A DNA stretch of 64,000 nt from Octadecabacter antarcticus 307 (GCF_000155675.2 NC_020911.1:275501-339500), one strand, 5' to 3'; positions 17,384 to 28,035 are shown, numbered from the stretch's first letter. Notes: generated by a model not told the origin, from the letters alone. Made by a program: numbers and translations.

Positions 17384-17746
17384 ATGGCCCGCGTGACCGT
17401 TGAAGACTGCGTTGACAAGGTTCCGAACCGTTTTGAACTGGTGATGCTCGCTGCACATCGGGCACGTGAAATTTCTGCCGGTGGTGCGCTGACAGTTCCG
17501 CGCGACAACGACAAAAACCCTGTAGTGTCCCTGCGTGAAATCGCGGAAGAAACCCAAACAGCCGCCGATCTGCGCGAGCGCATGATCGAAGCCAACCAGA
17601 CCCAAATCGAAGTCGACGAGCCCGAAGAAGACTCCATGGCGCTTTTGATGGGTGGCGGCTCTCCTGAAGCAGACAAACCTGCTGATGACGATCTGTCTGA
17701 AGAAAAATTGCTTCGCGCATTAATGGAAGCCCAAGGTCAGAAATAA
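17384..17746 (+). CDS. rpoZ: RNA polymerase omega subunit
   Basis: 120 residues from the ATG at 17384, preceded by TTGGAG; an in-frame ATG four codons earlier lacks a site. The omega domain covers the first 65 residues ([29 protein letters not shown], then VSLREIAEE). A long acidic C-terminal tail follows, as in other alphaproteobacteria. Omega helps assemble RNA polymerase and is part of the ppGpp site, which fits its position directly before rel. Confidence 0.95.
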   Translation: MARVTVEDCVDKVPNRFELVMLAAHRAREISAGGALTVPRDNDKNPVVSLREIAEETQTAADLRERMIEANQTQIEVDEPEEDSMALLMGGGSPEADKPADDDLSEEKLLRALMEAQGQK

Positions 17747-17773
17747 GGCCGTAATGTAGGTAGCCCAAACGGC

Positions 17774-19921
17774 ATGACCAGCATGATCACATCCGACGAT
17801 TTGATCGCTCTGGTCTGCACTTACAACCCTAAGACGAACGCGAAATTGATCGCCGATGCTTTCGTTTTCAGCGCTGAAATGCACGAAGGCCAGTTTCGCC
17901 ATTCCGGTGAACCCTATTTCACCCATCCGTTTGCTGTTGCCGGAATTTTGGCCGAACAGCAGATGGATGACGCGACACTCATCACAGCCCTGCTGCACGA
18001 TACAATCGAAGATACCAAAGCCACCTACGGCGAGGTTGAGAAACGCTTTGGGCGTGAAATTGCAGAACTTGTGGATGGCGTCACCAAGCTGACGAACCTG
18101 CAACTCAGCTCCCACGAAACCAAGCAGGCCGAAAATTTCCGCAAATTATTCATGGCCACGTCGCGCGATCTGCGTGTGACGCTGGTGAAACTGGCTGACC
18201 GCCTACACAACATGCGCACGATCAAATCCATGCGCGATGATAAACAAGCCCAGAAAGCCCGCGAAACCATGGACATCTACGCCCCGCTTGCGGGCCGTAT
18301 GGGTATGCAATGGATGCGCGAAGAACTCGAAGACCTTGCGTTTCGCGTGCTCAACCCCGAAGGGCGCAATTCCATCATCCGCCGATTTATCACGCTGCAA
18401 CGCGAAACCGGCGACGTGATCGAAAAAATCCAAGTGGATATGGAACATGAGATGGACAAGGCGGGCCTTGCCGTCGACATCTATGGCCGCGCGAAAAAAC
18501 CCTATTCGATCTGGCGCAAAATGCAGGAAAAAGAACAGGGGTTTTCGCGGCTGTCCGACATCTACGGTTTTCGGGTCATCACCCAAACCGAAGCTGATTG
18601 TTACGCGGCCCTTGGTGCAATCCACCAACGCTGGGCCGCTGTGCCGGGTCGGTTCAAAGATTACATCAGTCAGGCGAAAACCAACGGCTACCGGTCCCTG
18701 CACACCACTGTGTCGGGCCGCGACGGTAAACGCGTCGAAGTCCAGATACGCACCGTTGAAATGCACGAAGTCGCCGAAGCAGGCGTCGCCGCGCACTGGT
18801 CATATCGCGATGGTATCCGAACTGAAAACCGCTTTGCCGTCGATCCCGCCCGCTGGATTGCGCAACTGACCGAACGTCTTGACGATGATCATGACCACGA
18901 CGAATTCCTCGATATGGTCAAATTGGAAATGTATCAGGATCAGGTGTTCTGCTTTACCCCTAAGGGTGACGTCATAAAATTACCCCGCGGTGCCACCCCC
19001 ATTGATTTTGCCTATGCCATTCACACACGCATCGGCCACGCCTGCGTTGGCGCAAAAATCGATGGCATGCGCGTGCCGCTTTGGACCCGTGTGAAAAACG
19101 GCCAATCTGTCGACGTCATCACCGCCGAGGGCCAGACCCCACAAGCCACATGGATCGACATCGCCGTCACAGGCCGCGCCAAAACTGCGATTCGCAAGGC
19201 GCTGCGTGGAGAAGATCGTGAACGCTTTATCCGGCTGGGCCGCGAACTTGTCCGGGTCGCGTTTGAAAACATTGATAAGAAAGCCACCGACAAAGCGGTC
19301 AGAACCGCCGCCAAATCGCTTGGCCTTGGCAATCTCGATGACCTTCTTGAACGGGTAGGATCAGCGGAAATCACATCGCGCGAAGTCGTGTCAGCGATCC
19401 ACCCCGAACTCGCCAAATCCGTCGGGAATGAAATCGAGGCCCGCCGCGCGGTCGTCGGGCTCGAAGCTGATCAGTCCCATCGTCGCGCCCAGTGCTGTCA
19501 GCCGATCCCCGGCGAACGCATTGTCGGCATCACCTACCGCGGCCAAGGCGTCGTCGTGCACACCATAGATTGCCGCGTTTTGGTGGATTACGAAGACCAG
19601 CCTGATCGTTGGATCGACCTGAACTGGCAGGAAGGCACACATTCCGCGACCAACACAATAACGTTAGAAATGACGATCACAAATGACGCTGGTGTCTTGG
19701 GCAGGATTTGCACGCTTATTGGGGAAAAGGGCGCCAACATTTCTGATTTGGTGTTCATTGACCGAAAACCGGATTACTTCCGGTTGTTGATCGAGGTTGA
19801 CCTGCGCGATGTAGAACATATGCACATCATCATGACCGCGCTTGAAGCAGACAGTAATGTCAACGCCATTGCGCGGCATCGCGATCCTGGCCGTGCGGGG
19901 CAGATCGAACGTCAAGGCTAA
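17774..19921 (+). CDS. Bifunctional (p)ppGpp synthetase/hydrolase Rel/SpoT
   Basis: 715 residues; the single long RelA/SpoT homologue usual in alphaproteobacteria. The HD hydrolase domain is near residues 35-190 with LLHDTIEDT; the synthetase domain is near 230-360 with KKPYSIWRKM and YRSLHTTV; a TGS domain near 395-455 (VFCFTPKGDVIKLPRGATPIDFAYAIHT); and an ACT domain at the C-terminus (GRICTLIGEKGANISDLV). Both HD and synthetase motifs look intact, so it should make and degrade the alarmone. It follows rpoZ by 27 bases. Confidence 0.95.
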   Translation: MTSMITSDDLIALVCTYNPKTNAKLIADAFVFSAEMHEGQFRHSGEPYFTHPFAVAGILAEQQMDDATLITALLHDTIEDTKATYGEVEKRFGREIAELVDGVTKLTNLQLSSHETKQAENFRKLFMATSRDLRVTLVKLADRLHNMRTIKSMRDDKQAQKARETMDIYAPLAGRMGMQWMREELEDLAFRVLNPEGRNSIIRRFITLQRETGDVIEKIQVDMEHEMDKAGLAVDIYGRAKKPYSIWRKMQEKEQGFSRLSDIYGFRVITQTEADCYAALGAIHQRWAAVPGRFKDYISQAKTNGYRSLHTTVSGRDGKRVEVQIRTVEMHEVAEAGVAAHWSYRDGIRTENRFAVDPARWIAQLTERLDDDHDHDEFLDMVKLEMYQDQVFCFTPKGDVIKLPRGATPIDFAYAIHTRIGHACVGAKIDGMRVPLWTRVKNGQSVDVITAEGQTPQATWIDIAVTGRAKTAIRKALRGEDRERFIRLGRELVRVAFENIDKKATDKAVRTAAKSLGLGNLDDLLERVGSAEITSREVVSAIHPELAKSVGNEIEARRAVVGLEADQSHRRAQCCQPIPGERIVGITYRGQGVVVHTIDCRVLVDYEDQPDRWIDLNWQEGTHSATNTITLEMTITNDAGVLGRICTLIGEKGANISDLVFIDRKPDYFRLLIEVDLRDVEHMHIIMTALEADSNVNAIARHRDPGRAGQIERQG

Positions 19922-19956
19922 CGGGCGCAAACCCGAAATGGAATTAGGGGCAATAG

Positions 19957-20613
19957 GTGGTCTTTAGACGCAGAGACAGACGATCGCTGTGGCGCGTGCT
20001 GCTGGAACTGATCTGGCCACGCGGTGGCTGGGGTCGTGCCGCGCAGTACGTCAAACACCGTGTCCGCCGTCTGCCCGACACCCCTGAAAAGATCTCACGC
20101 GGCATATGGGCTGGTGTTTTCACGTCTTTCACACCGTTCTACGGCCTCCATTTCATTATTGCGGGCTTTATTGCGATGATCATGCGCGGCAATATCCTCG
20201 CCTCATTGATGGCGACATTTTTTGGCAACCCGCTGACCTATATCCCCATTGCCTATTCCGCGCTGGTAACGGGTCACTGGCTGCTCGGCACACGGCTTGA
20301 CCGCTCTCTACTGGAAGGGCCACGCGACCCCAATTTTTGCAACATCGGGTGCCAGTTCAACAAAGCTGGCGGCGATTTATTGCATAATTTCAATGCCATA
20401 TTTACGAATGAACGGGCGGACTGGCATGGTCTGTTGGACTTCAACGCCGAAGTTTTCTACCCCTATCTTGTGGGTGGTATCCTTCCTGGGATCATTGCGG
20501 CGACCATCGCCTACTCTGTTTGCGTGCCGATAATCCGCGCCTATCAAAACAGCCGCCGAAAGGCGTTGCGTGCGAAACTCAGCCAGTTGAAGAATCCGGC
20601 TGACGGCGAATAA
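19957..20613 (+). CDS. DUF2062 domain membrane protein
   Basis: 218 residues from a GTG, 35 bases after rel. The N-terminus is very basic (VVFRRRDRRSLWRV). The DUF2062 region has ISRGIWAGVFTSFTPFYGLHFIIAGFIAMIMRGNILAS and FFGNPLTYIPIAYSA, giving two to three membrane helices, and another helix near residue 170. Members are inner-membrane proteins without a known role, often next to rel, pdxJ and acpS in alphaproteobacteria, as here. Confidence 0.82.
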   Translation: MVFRRRDRRSLWRVLLELIWPRGGWGRAAQYVKHRVRRLPDTPEKISRGIWAGVFTSFTPFYGLHFIIAGFIAMIMRGNILASLMATFFGNPLTYIPIAYSALVTGHWLLGTRLDRSLLEGPRDPNFCNIGCQFNKAGGDLLHNFNAIFTNERADWHGLLDFNAEVFYPYLVGGILPGIIAATIAYSVCVPIIRAYQNSRRKALRAKLSQLKNPADGE

Positions 20614-20651
20614 ATCACTTGCTAGAGTGATGCCAGAAGGAGGGTCCTGAT

Positions 20652-21389
20652 ATGTCCAAATTACGATTAGGTGTGAACATCGACCATGTGGCAACTGTGC
20701 GTAATGCGCGCGGCGGCGATACCCCTGATCCAGCGCGGGCCGCCGTATTGGCGCAGGACGCTGGCGCAGATGGTATCACCGCGCACCTGCGCGAAGACCG
20801 CCGTCACATCGGCGACGCCGACATTGACGCCTTAATGGACGCGCTCACAATCCCGCTGAATTTCGAAATGGCTGCCACGGATGAAATGCAAAAGATCGCG
20901 TTGCGCCACAAACCCCACGCGGTCTGCATCGTTCCCGAAAAACGCGAGGAGAGGACGACCGAAGGCGGGCTTGAGGTCGCGCGCGAAGAAAACCATCTCG
21001 CCCATTTCATTGCGCCCCTGCGTGATGCCGGCTGCCGCGTGTCCATTTTTATCGCTGCTGATCAACGCCAAATTGAAGCCGCCCATCGTATTGGTGCGCA
21101 AATTATCGAACTGCACACTGGTGCCTATTGCGACGCGCATGCGGAAGGCGATTTCGTCACCTCCAACGCTGAACTCTGCAAAATGCGCGACATGGCCGCA
21201 CTCGCCCTGTCACTCGGCCTCGAAGTCCATGCGGGCCACGGGCTGACCTATGACACCGTCAAACCCGTCGCGGCCTTTCCTGAAATCATGGAACTCAATA
21301 TCGGGCACTTTCTGATTGGTGAATCCATCTTCCGTGGATTGCAACCTGCCATCGCTGAGATGCGTCGCCTCATGGACGAGGCGCGATAA
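20652..21389 (+). CDS. pdxJ: Pyridoxine 5'-phosphate synthase PdxJ
   Basis: 245 residues; joins 1-deoxyxylulose 5-phosphate and aminoacetone phosphate in vitamin B6 synthesis. Signature strings: [17 protein letters not shown] at the start, [14 protein letters not shown] near 40, [10 protein letters not shown] and ELHTGAYC near 158, [11 protein letters not shown] near 197 and [12 protein letters not shown] near 218. Complete TIM barrel. AGAAGGAGG ribosome site ahead of the ATG. It starts a B6-lipid-translation gene run through to recO. Confidence 0.96.
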   Translation: MSKLRLGVNIDHVATVRNARGGDTPDPARAAVLAQDAGADGITAHLREDRRHIGDADIDALMDALTIPLNFEMAATDEMQKIALRHKPHAVCIVPEKREERTTEGGLEVAREENHLAHFIAPLRDAGCRVSIFIAADQRQIEAAHRIGAQIIELHTGAYCDAHAEGDFVTSNAELCKMRDMAALALSLGLEVHAGHGLTYDTVKPVAAFPEIMELNIGHFLIGESIFRGLQPAIAEMRRLMDEAR

Positions 21390-21496
21390 AAAAGGTTTCA
21401 TGAATAAGGTGCGGGTGTATTTATGGTCAAAAGGGCAGGGGTCACGTCCCGGATAATCAACCAAGAAACCGTCAATATAGCCTCGAAAGGCTCCAA

Positions 21497-21808
21497 ATGT
21501 TCCTCCACGCTGTCTATCTGTCCCTGACCGAAAAAGCCGATCTGACTGCCCTCGCAGAGGTCATGCAGGACCTTGCGAAACTGGTCGATAAGATTGAAGG
21601 GTTCACGGCCTTTCACCATGGTCCTAATGTTGATTTAGAAGGCAAATCACCTGAGTCTCAGTATGGTTTTCATGCCACCTTCACAGACCGTACAGCCCTT
21701 GCTCGCTATGGCAGTGATCTACGCCACCAAGCCTTAGGCGCCCGACTTGTTGGCTTGTGCGGCGGGCCGGAAGCGATCAAGGTCTACGATATAGATACAA
21801 AAGATTGA
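21497..21808 (+). CDS. Dabb (stress-responsive A/B barrel) domain protein
   Basis: 103 residues, matching the dimeric alpha-beta barrel fold: FLHAVYLSLTEKADLTALAEVM, then a strand with IEGFTAFHHGPN and a late strand with YGFHATFTDRTALARYGSDLRHQAL. Dabb proteins are small and their substrates are mostly unknown. It lies 107 bases after pdxJ, and its stop is five bases before the next start, suggesting co-transcription with the secreted protein that follows. Confidence 0.8.
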   Translation: MFLHAVYLSLTEKADLTALAEVMQDLAKLVDKIEGFTAFHHGPNVDLEGKSPESQYGFHATFTDRTALARYGSDLRHQALGARLVGLCGGPEAIKVYDIDTKD

Positions 21809-21813
21809 ATCCC

Positions 21814-22269
21814 ATGCGCTTTATTTCATTGATGATGTTCGTCTTTTGGGCTACTCTCGCAGTGGCCCAAACTGCGTTTCCCTGCGACTGGCAGGCGCGG
21901 GCTGATGCCATTGTTGAACCGTGGGACGACAATACCGCGACCTTCGCCAACGGCGCTGTCCGCGTCGCCCTTTTGGATGTAATAGAACCCGCCGCCGCAG
22001 CATTCTATCTGCTGATCATGCACCCCCCCTACGATGAACTTGGCGGGCGGGTCTGTACGGTTGTAGGCCGCGACATAGGGATCGGTTATGCCAACATAGA
22101 CTTCAATGGCTTAGAGGCAGGCTATGACCCTGCAAGGGGCCTCACATTTCAGGTTCCCGCGACCATATTTTTGCCGAAACAAAGCTTTCAAAACTCCACC
22201 TTTCTGTCGATCGTGGTGAACCAATCCACCGGTGCCGTCACCGTCAAGCAGGCCTTGGGAAATGAGTGA
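21814..22269 (+). CDS. Secreted hypothetical protein
   Basis: 151 residues from the ATG at 21814; the frame opens earlier but those codons overlap the Dabb gene. A signal peptide is clear (MRFISLMMFVFWATLAVAQ). The mature part has two cysteines (in FPCDW and RVCTVV) that may pair, and strands such as VRVALLDVIEPAAAAFYLLI. I do not recognise a family. Its 3' end overlaps the LysE gene by eight bases. Confidence 0.65.
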   Translation: MRFISLMMFVFWATLAVAQTAFPCDWQARADAIVEPWDDNTATFANGAVRVALLDVIEPAAAAFYLLIMHPPYDELGGRVCTVVGRDIGIGYANIDFNGLEAGYDPARGLTFQVPATIFLPKQSFQNSTFLSIVVNQSTGAVTVKQALGNE

Positions 22270-22885
22270 TCTTCTCTTCCCACTGCCCCTTATCCTGCTC
22301 GGCTGGGCCATTGGTGGTGGCAGCCCTGGCCCCGCGACGCTGACGATCTGCGGAACGTCGATGTCCCTCGGCCGCGCGCGTGGTCTGCAAATGGCCAGCG
22401 GCGTCGTGCTTGGCTCTGCGATCTGGGGCATCGCTGCCGCGCTCGGCTTTTCTGCAATTATGATGTCGAACGTCTGGCTGTTCAACTTGGTGCGCTATGT
22501 CGGCGCCGCCTATCTCCTCTATCTTGCAGGGAAGTCTTTGTACTCGGCATGGATGGGGCGTGCCCTTAAAACGCCAAAAGCCATCCGTGGTGGAGCCTTT
22601 GCAAAGGGTCTTATGCTGCATCTGACGAACCCCAAAGCTGTGCTTGGCTGGGGTGCTATTTATGCTGTTGCCTTGACGCCAGACGCCCAACCAAAGTCCG
22701 TCGCGCTGTTGTTTTGCGCACTGATCATCACCTCAGCGGTCGTATTTTTGGGCTACGCATTCTTGTTTTCGTCCACGCCAATTGCACGCGGCTACGTCCG
22801 CCTGAAGCGGATTTTTGACTTCACTTTCGGTGTGCTGTTCGGTGCGGCGTCGCTTAAACTGTTAACAACAAGGCTTAGCCCATGA
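22262..22885 (+). CDS. LysE-family amino-acid exporter
   Basis: 207 residues from the ATG at 22262. Six membrane helices are expected; the family pattern [38 protein letters not shown] at the N-terminus and [17 protein letters not shown] near residue 127 identify LysE/RhtB exporters, which expel amino acids or similar solutes. The substrate cannot be read. The stop overlaps the acpS start, an unusual coupling of a transporter and a lipid-synthesis gene. Confidence 0.85.
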   Translation: MSDLLFPLPLILLGWAIGGGSPGPATLTICGTSMSLGRARGLQMASGVVLGSAIWGIAAALGFSAIMMSNVWLFNLVRYVGAAYLLYLAGKSLYSAWMGRALKTPKAIRGGAFAKGLMLHLTNPKAVLGWGAIYAVALTPDAQPKSVALLFCALIITSAVVFLGYAFLFSSTPIARGYVRLKRIFDFTFGVLFGAASLKLLTTRLSP

Positions 22886-23298
22886 TCCTTGGTATTGGCA
22901 CAGACCTCGCGAATATCGACCGGATTCAAGGGACTCTGGATCGGTTCGGGGATCGTTTTCGCAACCGCGTGTTCACGGATATCGAACAGCGCAAGGCTGA
23001 AAATCGCAAGGACATCGCAGGCACCTACGCCAAACGCTGGGCCGCCAAAGAAGCCTGTTCCAAGGCGCTGGGAACTGGTCTGCGGATGGGAATTTCGTGG
23101 AAAGACATGGCAGTGACCAACCTGCGCACAGGACAGCCGATTATGGCGGTCACTGGCTGGGCGGCGCAGCGGCTGGCCGACATGACGCCACCGGGTCACG
23201 CGGCAATCATCCACGTCACCCTCACTGACGATCATCCGTGGGCACAGGCATTTGTTGTCATCGAAGCCCGACCTATTAGCACTGAGACAGCGGGTTGA
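22882..23298 (+). CDS. acpS: Holo-[acyl-carrier-protein] synthase
   Basis: 138 residues; attaches 4'-phosphopantetheine from CoA to ACP. Opens [26 protein letters not shown] with the Mg-binding Asp, and has [30 protein letters not shown], the second signature with the catalytic Glu. C-terminus [19 protein letters not shown] is typical. ATGA overlap with the LysE gene; lepB follows after 65 bases. Confidence 0.95.
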   Translation: MILGIGTDLANIDRIQGTLDRFGDRFRNRVFTDIEQRKAENRKDIAGTYAKRWAAKEACSKALGTGLRMGISWKDMAVTNLRTGQPIMAVTGWAAQRLADMTPPGHAAIIHVTLTDDHPWAQAFVVIEARPISTETAG

Positions 23299-23363
23299 CT
23301 TGACGCAACCTGACGCGCACATAACCCCAACTTTTATTGACCTTAAGACGTGAGGGACGACCT

Positions 23364-24182
23364 GTGTGGGCATCCATTAAAGAGACAGTCAAAACAGTGG
23401 TTTACGCACTGCTGATCGCGGGCGCCTTTCGGACGTTCCTGTTCCAACCGTTCTGGATTCCGTCGGGGTCAATGAAAGAAACGCTGCTGATCGGTGATTT
23501 CCTGTTTGTGAACAAAATGGCCTACGGCTATTCCTATGCATCCTGCCCATCCATTGTCATCCCGCGTCTCGGTATGAACGTGGACGCGGAAGACTTCTGC
23601 GGCGTGTTCAAGGGTGGCAATGATCGTTTTTGGGGTGCTGAGCCAGAGCGCGGCGATGTCGTCGTTTTCCGCCACTCCGTGACGGGCCGCGATTTTATCA
23701 AACGTGTGATCGGCTTGCCGGGTGATACGGTGCAGATGCAGAACGGTATTATCCTGCTGAACGGGACTGAGGTTGCACAAACCGACGCAGGGCTGTTCAG
23801 CGAAACGATGGAACAACAGGGAAGCTCTGGAAACCTGCCGCGGTGTGCAAATGGTGCGGTGGGTCTTGGCGCTGAATGCCTCAAACAACGCTTCGTAGAA
23901 ACACTGCCCAATGGTGTGGAATATACAGTGTTGAATATCGGTAATCGCGACCTTGATACGACGGGAATCTTTACCGTCCCCGAAGGCCAGTATTTCTTCA
24001 TGGGCGACAACCGCGACAATTCATCTGACAGCCGTGTGCCGCAGATTTCGCGCGGTGTTGGTTTTGTGCCATTGGAAGACATTGTTGGACGCGCTGATCG
24101 CATCATGTTCTCATCTTCCGGTCGCTCGCTCTTGGCGTTCTGGACGTGGCGGTCGGATCGTTATTTCAAGGCGGTTGAGTGA
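23364..24182 (+). CDS. lepB: Signal peptidase I
   Basis: 272 residues from the GTG at 23364, which has GAGGGA six bases upstream; an in-frame TTG at 23337 is less likely. An N-terminal membrane helix ([17 protein letters not shown]) anchors the protein, with the catalytic domain in the periplasm. Catalytic Ser in [13 protein letters not shown], catalytic Lys in [14 protein letters not shown], and the late motif [13 protein letters not shown] are all present. It cleaves signal peptides of exported proteins. Followed by rnc and era as in many alphaproteobacteria. Confidence 0.95.
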   Translation: MWASIKETVKTVVYALLIAGAFRTFLFQPFWIPSGSMKETLLIGDFLFVNKMAYGYSYASCPSIVIPRLGMNVDAEDFCGVFKGGNDRFWGAEPERGDVVVFRHSVTGRDFIKRVIGLPGDTVQMQNGIILLNGTEVAQTDAGLFSETMEQQGSSGNLPRCANGAVGLGAECLKQRFVETLPNGVEYTVLNIGNRDLDTTGIFTVPEGQYFFMGDNRDNSSDSRVPQISRGVGFVPLEDIVGRADRIMFSSSGRSLLAFWTWRSDRYFKAVE

Positions 24183-24189
24183 AAATTTC

Positions 24190-24879
24190 ATGAAACTTTC
24201 GGGTGCACTTCGCGAATTTCAAGACCGGATAGGCCACACGTTCGCCAAGCCTGATCAGCTGATCCGCGCCGTGACCCATTCATCCATGTCGTCGCCCAAT
24301 CGTGATGACAATCAGCGGCTTGAATTTCTTGGCGACCGCGTCTTGGGGTTGGTTATGTCTGAGGCCCTTTTGCAGGCTGATGTGAACGCCCCCGAAGGCC
24401 TGTTAGCCCCACGCTTTAACGCACTTGTACGTAAAGAAACCTGTGCTGATGTGGCCCGTGAGATCGACCTTGGCGCGGTGCTTAAACTTGGTCGATCCGA
24501 GATGCTGACAGGCGGGCGGCGCAAAGAGGCGCTGTTGGCTGACGCAATGGAAGCAGTGATCGCCGCCGTCTACATTGACGCCGGATTTGACGTCGCGCGC
24601 GAACGGGTTGTCGCGCTTTGGGGGGACCGGATTACCAATGTCGAAAAAGACGCGCGTGATCCCAAGACTGCCCTGCAAGAATGGGCCCAAGGACAAGGCG
24701 AACCACCGCCCAGCTATATTGAAACGGCACGATCTGGTCCCGACCACGCGCCAATATTTACGATAGAAGTTCGTTTGCAATCAGGGCCCACCGACATCGG
24801 GCAAGCGCCGAGCAAACGCCAAGCCGAACAAGCCGCCGCCAAGTCCCTATTGGAGCGCGTACAAGGAGAGAGCACGTGA
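24190..24879 (+). CDS. rnc: Ribonuclease III
   Basis: 229 residues from the ATG at 24190; earlier in-frame codons overlap lepB and are not used. The RNase III signature [16 protein letters not shown] is near residue 38 with catalytic Glu and Asp, and a second acidic pair lies in [17 protein letters not shown]. The dsRNA-binding domain (about 155-225) ends with [17 protein letters not shown]. Processes rRNA and structured mRNAs. Its end overlaps the era GTG as GTGA. Confidence 0.95.
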   Translation: MKLSGALREFQDRIGHTFAKPDQLIRAVTHSSMSSPNRDDNQRLEFLGDRVLGLVMSEALLQADVNAPEGLLAPRFNALVRKETCADVAREIDLGAVLKLGRSEMLTGGRRKEALLADAMEAVIAAVYIDAGFDVARERVVALWGDRITNVEKDARDPKTALQEWAQGQGEPPPSYIETARSGPDHAPIFTIEVRLQSGPTDIGQAPSKRQAEQAAAKSLLERVQGEST

Positions 24880-25817
24880 CTGAAGGCACCCCAGAAACCC
24901 CAGAAAAATCGGTGCAACGTGCCGGATTTGTCGCCCTGATTGGTGAACCCAACGCAGGAAAATCGACATTACTGAACCGCATGGTTGGCGCGAAAGTGTC
25001 CATCGTAACCCATAAGGTCCAGACGACCCGCGCCCGTATCCGCGGCGTTGCAATTGAGGGCGACAGCCAGATTGTGTTCGTCGACACGCCCGGTCTGTTT
25101 CAGCCCAAACGCCGCCTTGATCGCGCGATGGTCGCCGCCGCATGGAGCGGGGTTTCGGATTCTGATGTGGTGGTGCTGATGATCGAAGCGCACCGCGGCA
25201 TCACCAAAGGTGTCGAGGCGATTTTGGAACGCTTGGGTGACGTCGGCAAAGGCCGCACCATCGCGTTGGCGATCAACAAGATCGACCGTGTCGAAGCGCC
25301 GGTTTTACTCGGCCTGACAAAAGAAATGAACGAACGCTTCGCATTTTCCGAGACGTTCCTGATTTCGGCGGAAAAGGGCCATGGTGCAGGAACATTGCGC
25401 GCATGGCTGGCGGAGCGGATGCCCGTCGAGCCGTGGTTGTACCCAGAAGATCAAATTGCCGATCTGCCTTTGCGCATAATCGCCGCTGAAATCACCCGCG
25501 AAAAGCTGACGCTACGCTTGCATCAGGAATTGCCGTATCAACTGACTGTTGAGACGGAAAATTGGGAAGAACGCAAAGACGGATCCTGTAAGGTTGACCA
25601 GCTGGTTTACGTTATGCGCGATGGCCACAAGGGTATCGTTCTGGGCAATCGTGGCGAGACGATCAAATCCGTTGGTAAAGCGGCGCGCGAGGAATTGGTC
25701 GAATTTCTGGGCCGTAAAGTACATCTGTTCATCCAGGTAAAAGTGCGTCCGAACTGGCTCGAAGATTCCGACCGATATTCCGAAATGGGCCTAAATTTCA
25801 AAGATGGAAACGAATGA
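24876..25817 (+). CDS. era: GTPase Era
   Basis: 313 residues from a GTG. G1 [13 protein letters not shown]3 [13 protein letters not shown] and G4 NKIDR are clear; the C-terminal KH domain holds [22 protein letters not shown]. Era binds the 16S rRNA 3' end and supports 30S assembly. Coupled to rnc by a four-base overlap; recO follows after the DUF1491 gene. Confidence 0.96.
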   Translation: MTEGTPETPEKSVQRAGFVALIGEPNAGKSTLLNRMVGAKVSIVTHKVQTTRARIRGVAIEGDSQIVFVDTPGLFQPKRRLDRAMVAAAWSGVSDSDVVVLMIEAHRGITKGVEAILERLGDVGKGRTIALAINKIDRVEAPVLLGLTKEMNERFAFSETFLISAEKGHGAGTLRAWLAERMPVEPWLYPEDQIADLPLRIIAAEITREKLTLRLHQELPYQLTVETENWEERKDGSCKVDQLVYVMRDGHKGIVLGNRGETIKSVGKAAREELVEFLGRKVHLFIQVKVRPNWLEDSDRYSEMGLNFKDGNE

Positions 25818-25854
25818 CGCAGGCGACCGAACTTTGCAAAATTTGGTGTGACCT

Positions 25855-26187
25855 GTGAGCTCACGCCTCACATCCGACTTCTGGGTGTCAGCCTACCTGA
25901 CGCGGTTGCGACTGGTCGAAATCCCCGTGTTTGTGACCCGCAAGGGCGACAAAACGGCGGGGTCTGTACTGGTTAAACTCAACACGCTTGATGGGCAAGC
26001 AAAGGCGTTTCAGCGCCAGTTTGACCTGATGTCTGGGGAACGTGAATGGGTCGTTCTGGCTGAAGGGCACGAGATAGACGTGGATGCATCACTCAACAAA
26101 CAAGCAGGATTTGATCCAGATATTTGGGTGCTTGAGGTCGAAGATCGCGATGGTCGTCATTTGTTAGACGATCCTTCGCTTGCCTAA
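25855..26187 (+). CDS. DUF1491 family protein
   Basis: 110 residues from a GTG. Typical opening SSRLTSDFWVSAYLTRLRLVEIPVFVTRKGD, with AGSVLVKLNTLDGQA, ending in EDRDGRHLLDD. This small alphaproteobacterial family has no assigned function and is regularly found between era and recO, as here. No membrane or export signals. Confidence 0.82.
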   Translation: MSSRLTSDFWVSAYLTRLRLVEIPVFVTRKGDKTAGSVLVKLNTLDGQAKAFQRQFDLMSGEREWVVLAEGHEIDVDASLNKQAGFDPDIWVLEVEDRDGRHLLDDPSLA

Positions 26188-26213
26188 AATCGGGTCTTGC
26201 CTAGACTGCACGA

Positions 26214-26942
26214 ATGATTGAATGGCGCGATGAAGGTGCTCTGGTAAGGGTCCGCAAACACGGTGAAAGCTCCGCTATTATTGAGGTGTTTACCGCGTCG
26301 CGTGGCCTGACCGCTGGCATCGTGCGTGGTGGTACCAGCCGCAAGATCGCGCCAACCCTTCAACCTGGTGCGCAACTGGACGTGACGTGGAAAGCGCGGC
26401 TTGAAGATCACCTTGGCAGCTTTACCGTCGAACCCATCCGCAGTCGCACAGCACAGGTAATGCAGGATCGCTTGGCGCTGGCGGGCTTGAACGCGGTGAC
26501 GGGGCTTTTGTCATTTCTGCTGCCAGATCGCGAAGCGCACGCGCCGCTGTATGCCCGCACAATTCAACTATTGGACCTGTTGGGGCAAAACGACGTCTGG
26601 CCATTGGCCTACCTGCAATGGGAGGTCGCGTTGTTAGATGAAATGGGGTTCGGGATGGACCTGTCGGCCTGCGCCGTGTCGGGCCTGAACGATGACCTTT
26701 TCTATGTGTCACCGCGCACGGGCCGCGCGGTGTCGCGATTGGCTGCGGGGGAATGGGCTGATCGATTGCTCCCTTTGCCGCACGTCTTGTTAGGTAAGGG
26801 CGACGCGGATCTCAACGAAATCGTTCTGGCGCTGCGAACCACGGGGCATTTTCTTAACAATCACCTTGCAAAGTCGCTTGGTGATCGCCCAATTCCTGAA
26901 GCCCGTCAGCGGCTTATCGATGCGATGAAACGGCTGGCCTAG
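26214..26942 (+). CDS. recO: DNA repair protein RecO
   Basis: 242 residues. The N-terminal OB-fold region has [41 protein letters not shown], then a helical region with [18 protein letters not shown], where the zinc cysteines of some RecO proteins are reduced. RecO loads RecA onto SSB-covered DNA with RecR. Last gene of the pdxJ-recO run; its stop codon overlaps the end of the META pseudogene on the other strand. Confidence 0.92.
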   Translation: MIEWRDEGALVRVRKHGESSAIIEVFTASRGLTAGIVRGGTSRKIAPTLQPGAQLDVTWKARLEDHLGSFTVEPIRSRTAQVMQDRLALAGLNAVTGLLSFLLPDREAHAPLYARTIQLLDLLGQNDVWPLAYLQWEVALLDEMGFGMDLSACAVSGLNDDLFYVSPRTGRAVSRLAAGEWADRLLPLPHVLLGKGDADLNEIVLALRTTGHFLNNHLAKSLGDRPIPEARQRLIDAMKRLA

Positions 26943-27318
26943 CGCGCCACGAACACCATCTGGCGGTTATCTGGCTTGGACAGGATCAACGTGATGCCTG
27001 ACGCTTCGGACAATTTCATGTCTTCAAGGGCTGCGAAAAATGCAGCCTCTAAAGCCAAATCGGGGCAGGCCATGCACGACTACGCGATTCCATCGAGGTC
27101 GAACCATAAGTAGGGCGTTGTCTGGGTTGCAAAGTGTCGGTTGTACGGGGCTTGCCCACGACCTATTCCGCCGCAGGAAATCATATCGTTGTGGCCACAT
27201 CGAAGGAGCTGCCGTCAATTTCAATCAAATGATACTCCGCCGACGGATCGACGTTCCCTGCGATGCTTTCATCGCCAGCACAGGCGTTGAGATAGGCGAG
27301 GCGCATCAGACAGGTCAT
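26939..27318 (-). pseudogene. META-domain (HslJ-like) protein, decayed
   Basis: No intact frame spans this 380-base stretch. On the minus strand an ATG at 27318 opens MTCLMRLAYLNACAGDESIAGNVDPSAEYHLIEIDG and stops. After a frameshift the other half reads APYNRHFATQTTPYLWFDLDGIA, an in-frame TAG, then MACPDLALEAAFFAALEDMKLSEASG and [15 protein letters not shown]. The CN-Y/RMACPD pattern is typical of the META domain. At least one frameshift and one stop are therefore present. It is convergent with recO. Confidence 0.75.
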
Positions 27319-27426
27319 AAACTTTAGTATGACTGCAACATATCCGTCTGTTTTGGTCAAAAAAGAGAGGGAATCTTTACGGATGCCTCAACCCGTGGTT
27401 TTCTAGGTAAGTAATTGGAGGCCGTC

Positions 27427-28035
27427 ATGATCGTAGAATTTGTAATATTATTTTCACTCACCTTGCCGAATGTGGGGTCCAATTTTGGGCCGCACCTGAC
27501 ACAGATCGATTTCGTCGAACCCGTGAAGCAGGTCGTTACCTACCCGCCTGCGGGCGTTGAGAACCGGCTATCGGGGCTGCAATTGCCGGATGGAACGCTC
27601 ACTGCGTATGAGACTGACTTCCTGACTGAGAACGTTTTTTTTGGGGCGTTCGCGATCACCAAAGACTTCGGCTATGGCTATGTCACCGGCGCGAATTCTA
27701 TTGAGGCCGCACGCGAAATTGCCATTGAAGAGTGCCTGACACAGGGGCCAATTTGTTTGATCTATGCAGAAAATCTGCCACAAGGGTACGCGCCGCTGGA
27801 AACCGGGGAGGTTAGCCTCGCTCCGGAAGCGGGGGAGTACTTTAATAATCCAGACCCAAACTGGGGCAACTTCCGCGCCATGGCGATCAGCGAAGACGGG
27901 GCCTATTCGGTCGTGTCGAACTACGGATCCCCACGCGAAGCATCAGACGCTGCGCTTTTAAATTGCGCCGAATACGTCATTACACATTTGCCGAACCTGC
28001 GTGAAATGCCCTGCATCTTAGTGCCTTTCAAATAG
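27427..28035 (+). CDS. Hypothetical protein of unknown function
   Basis: 202 residues from the ATG at 27427, with GGAGG seven bases upstream (a TTG at 27415 is possible). A hydrophobic start (MIVEFVILFSLTLP) could be a signal peptide. Two similar halves are visible: AFAITKDFGYGYVTGANSIEAAREIAIEECL and AMAISEDGAYSVVSNYGSPREASDAALLNCAEY, each an A-I-x-x-D/G pattern followed by a Cys-bearing helix. This two-repeat layout recalls DUF4189-like proteins. Homologues in related genomes are, I recall, sometimes misnamed 5-aminolevulinate synthase; nothing here supports that. Confidence 0.65.
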   Translation: MIVEFVILFSLTLPNVGSNFGPHLTQIDFVEPVKQVVTYPPAGVENRLSGLQLPDGTLTAYETDFLTENVFFGAFAITKDFGYGYVTGANSIEAAREIAIEECLTQGPICLIYAENLPQGYAPLETGEVSLAPEAGEYFNNPDPNWGNFRAMAISEDGAYSVVSNYGSPREASDAALLNCAEYVITHLPNLREMPCILVPFK

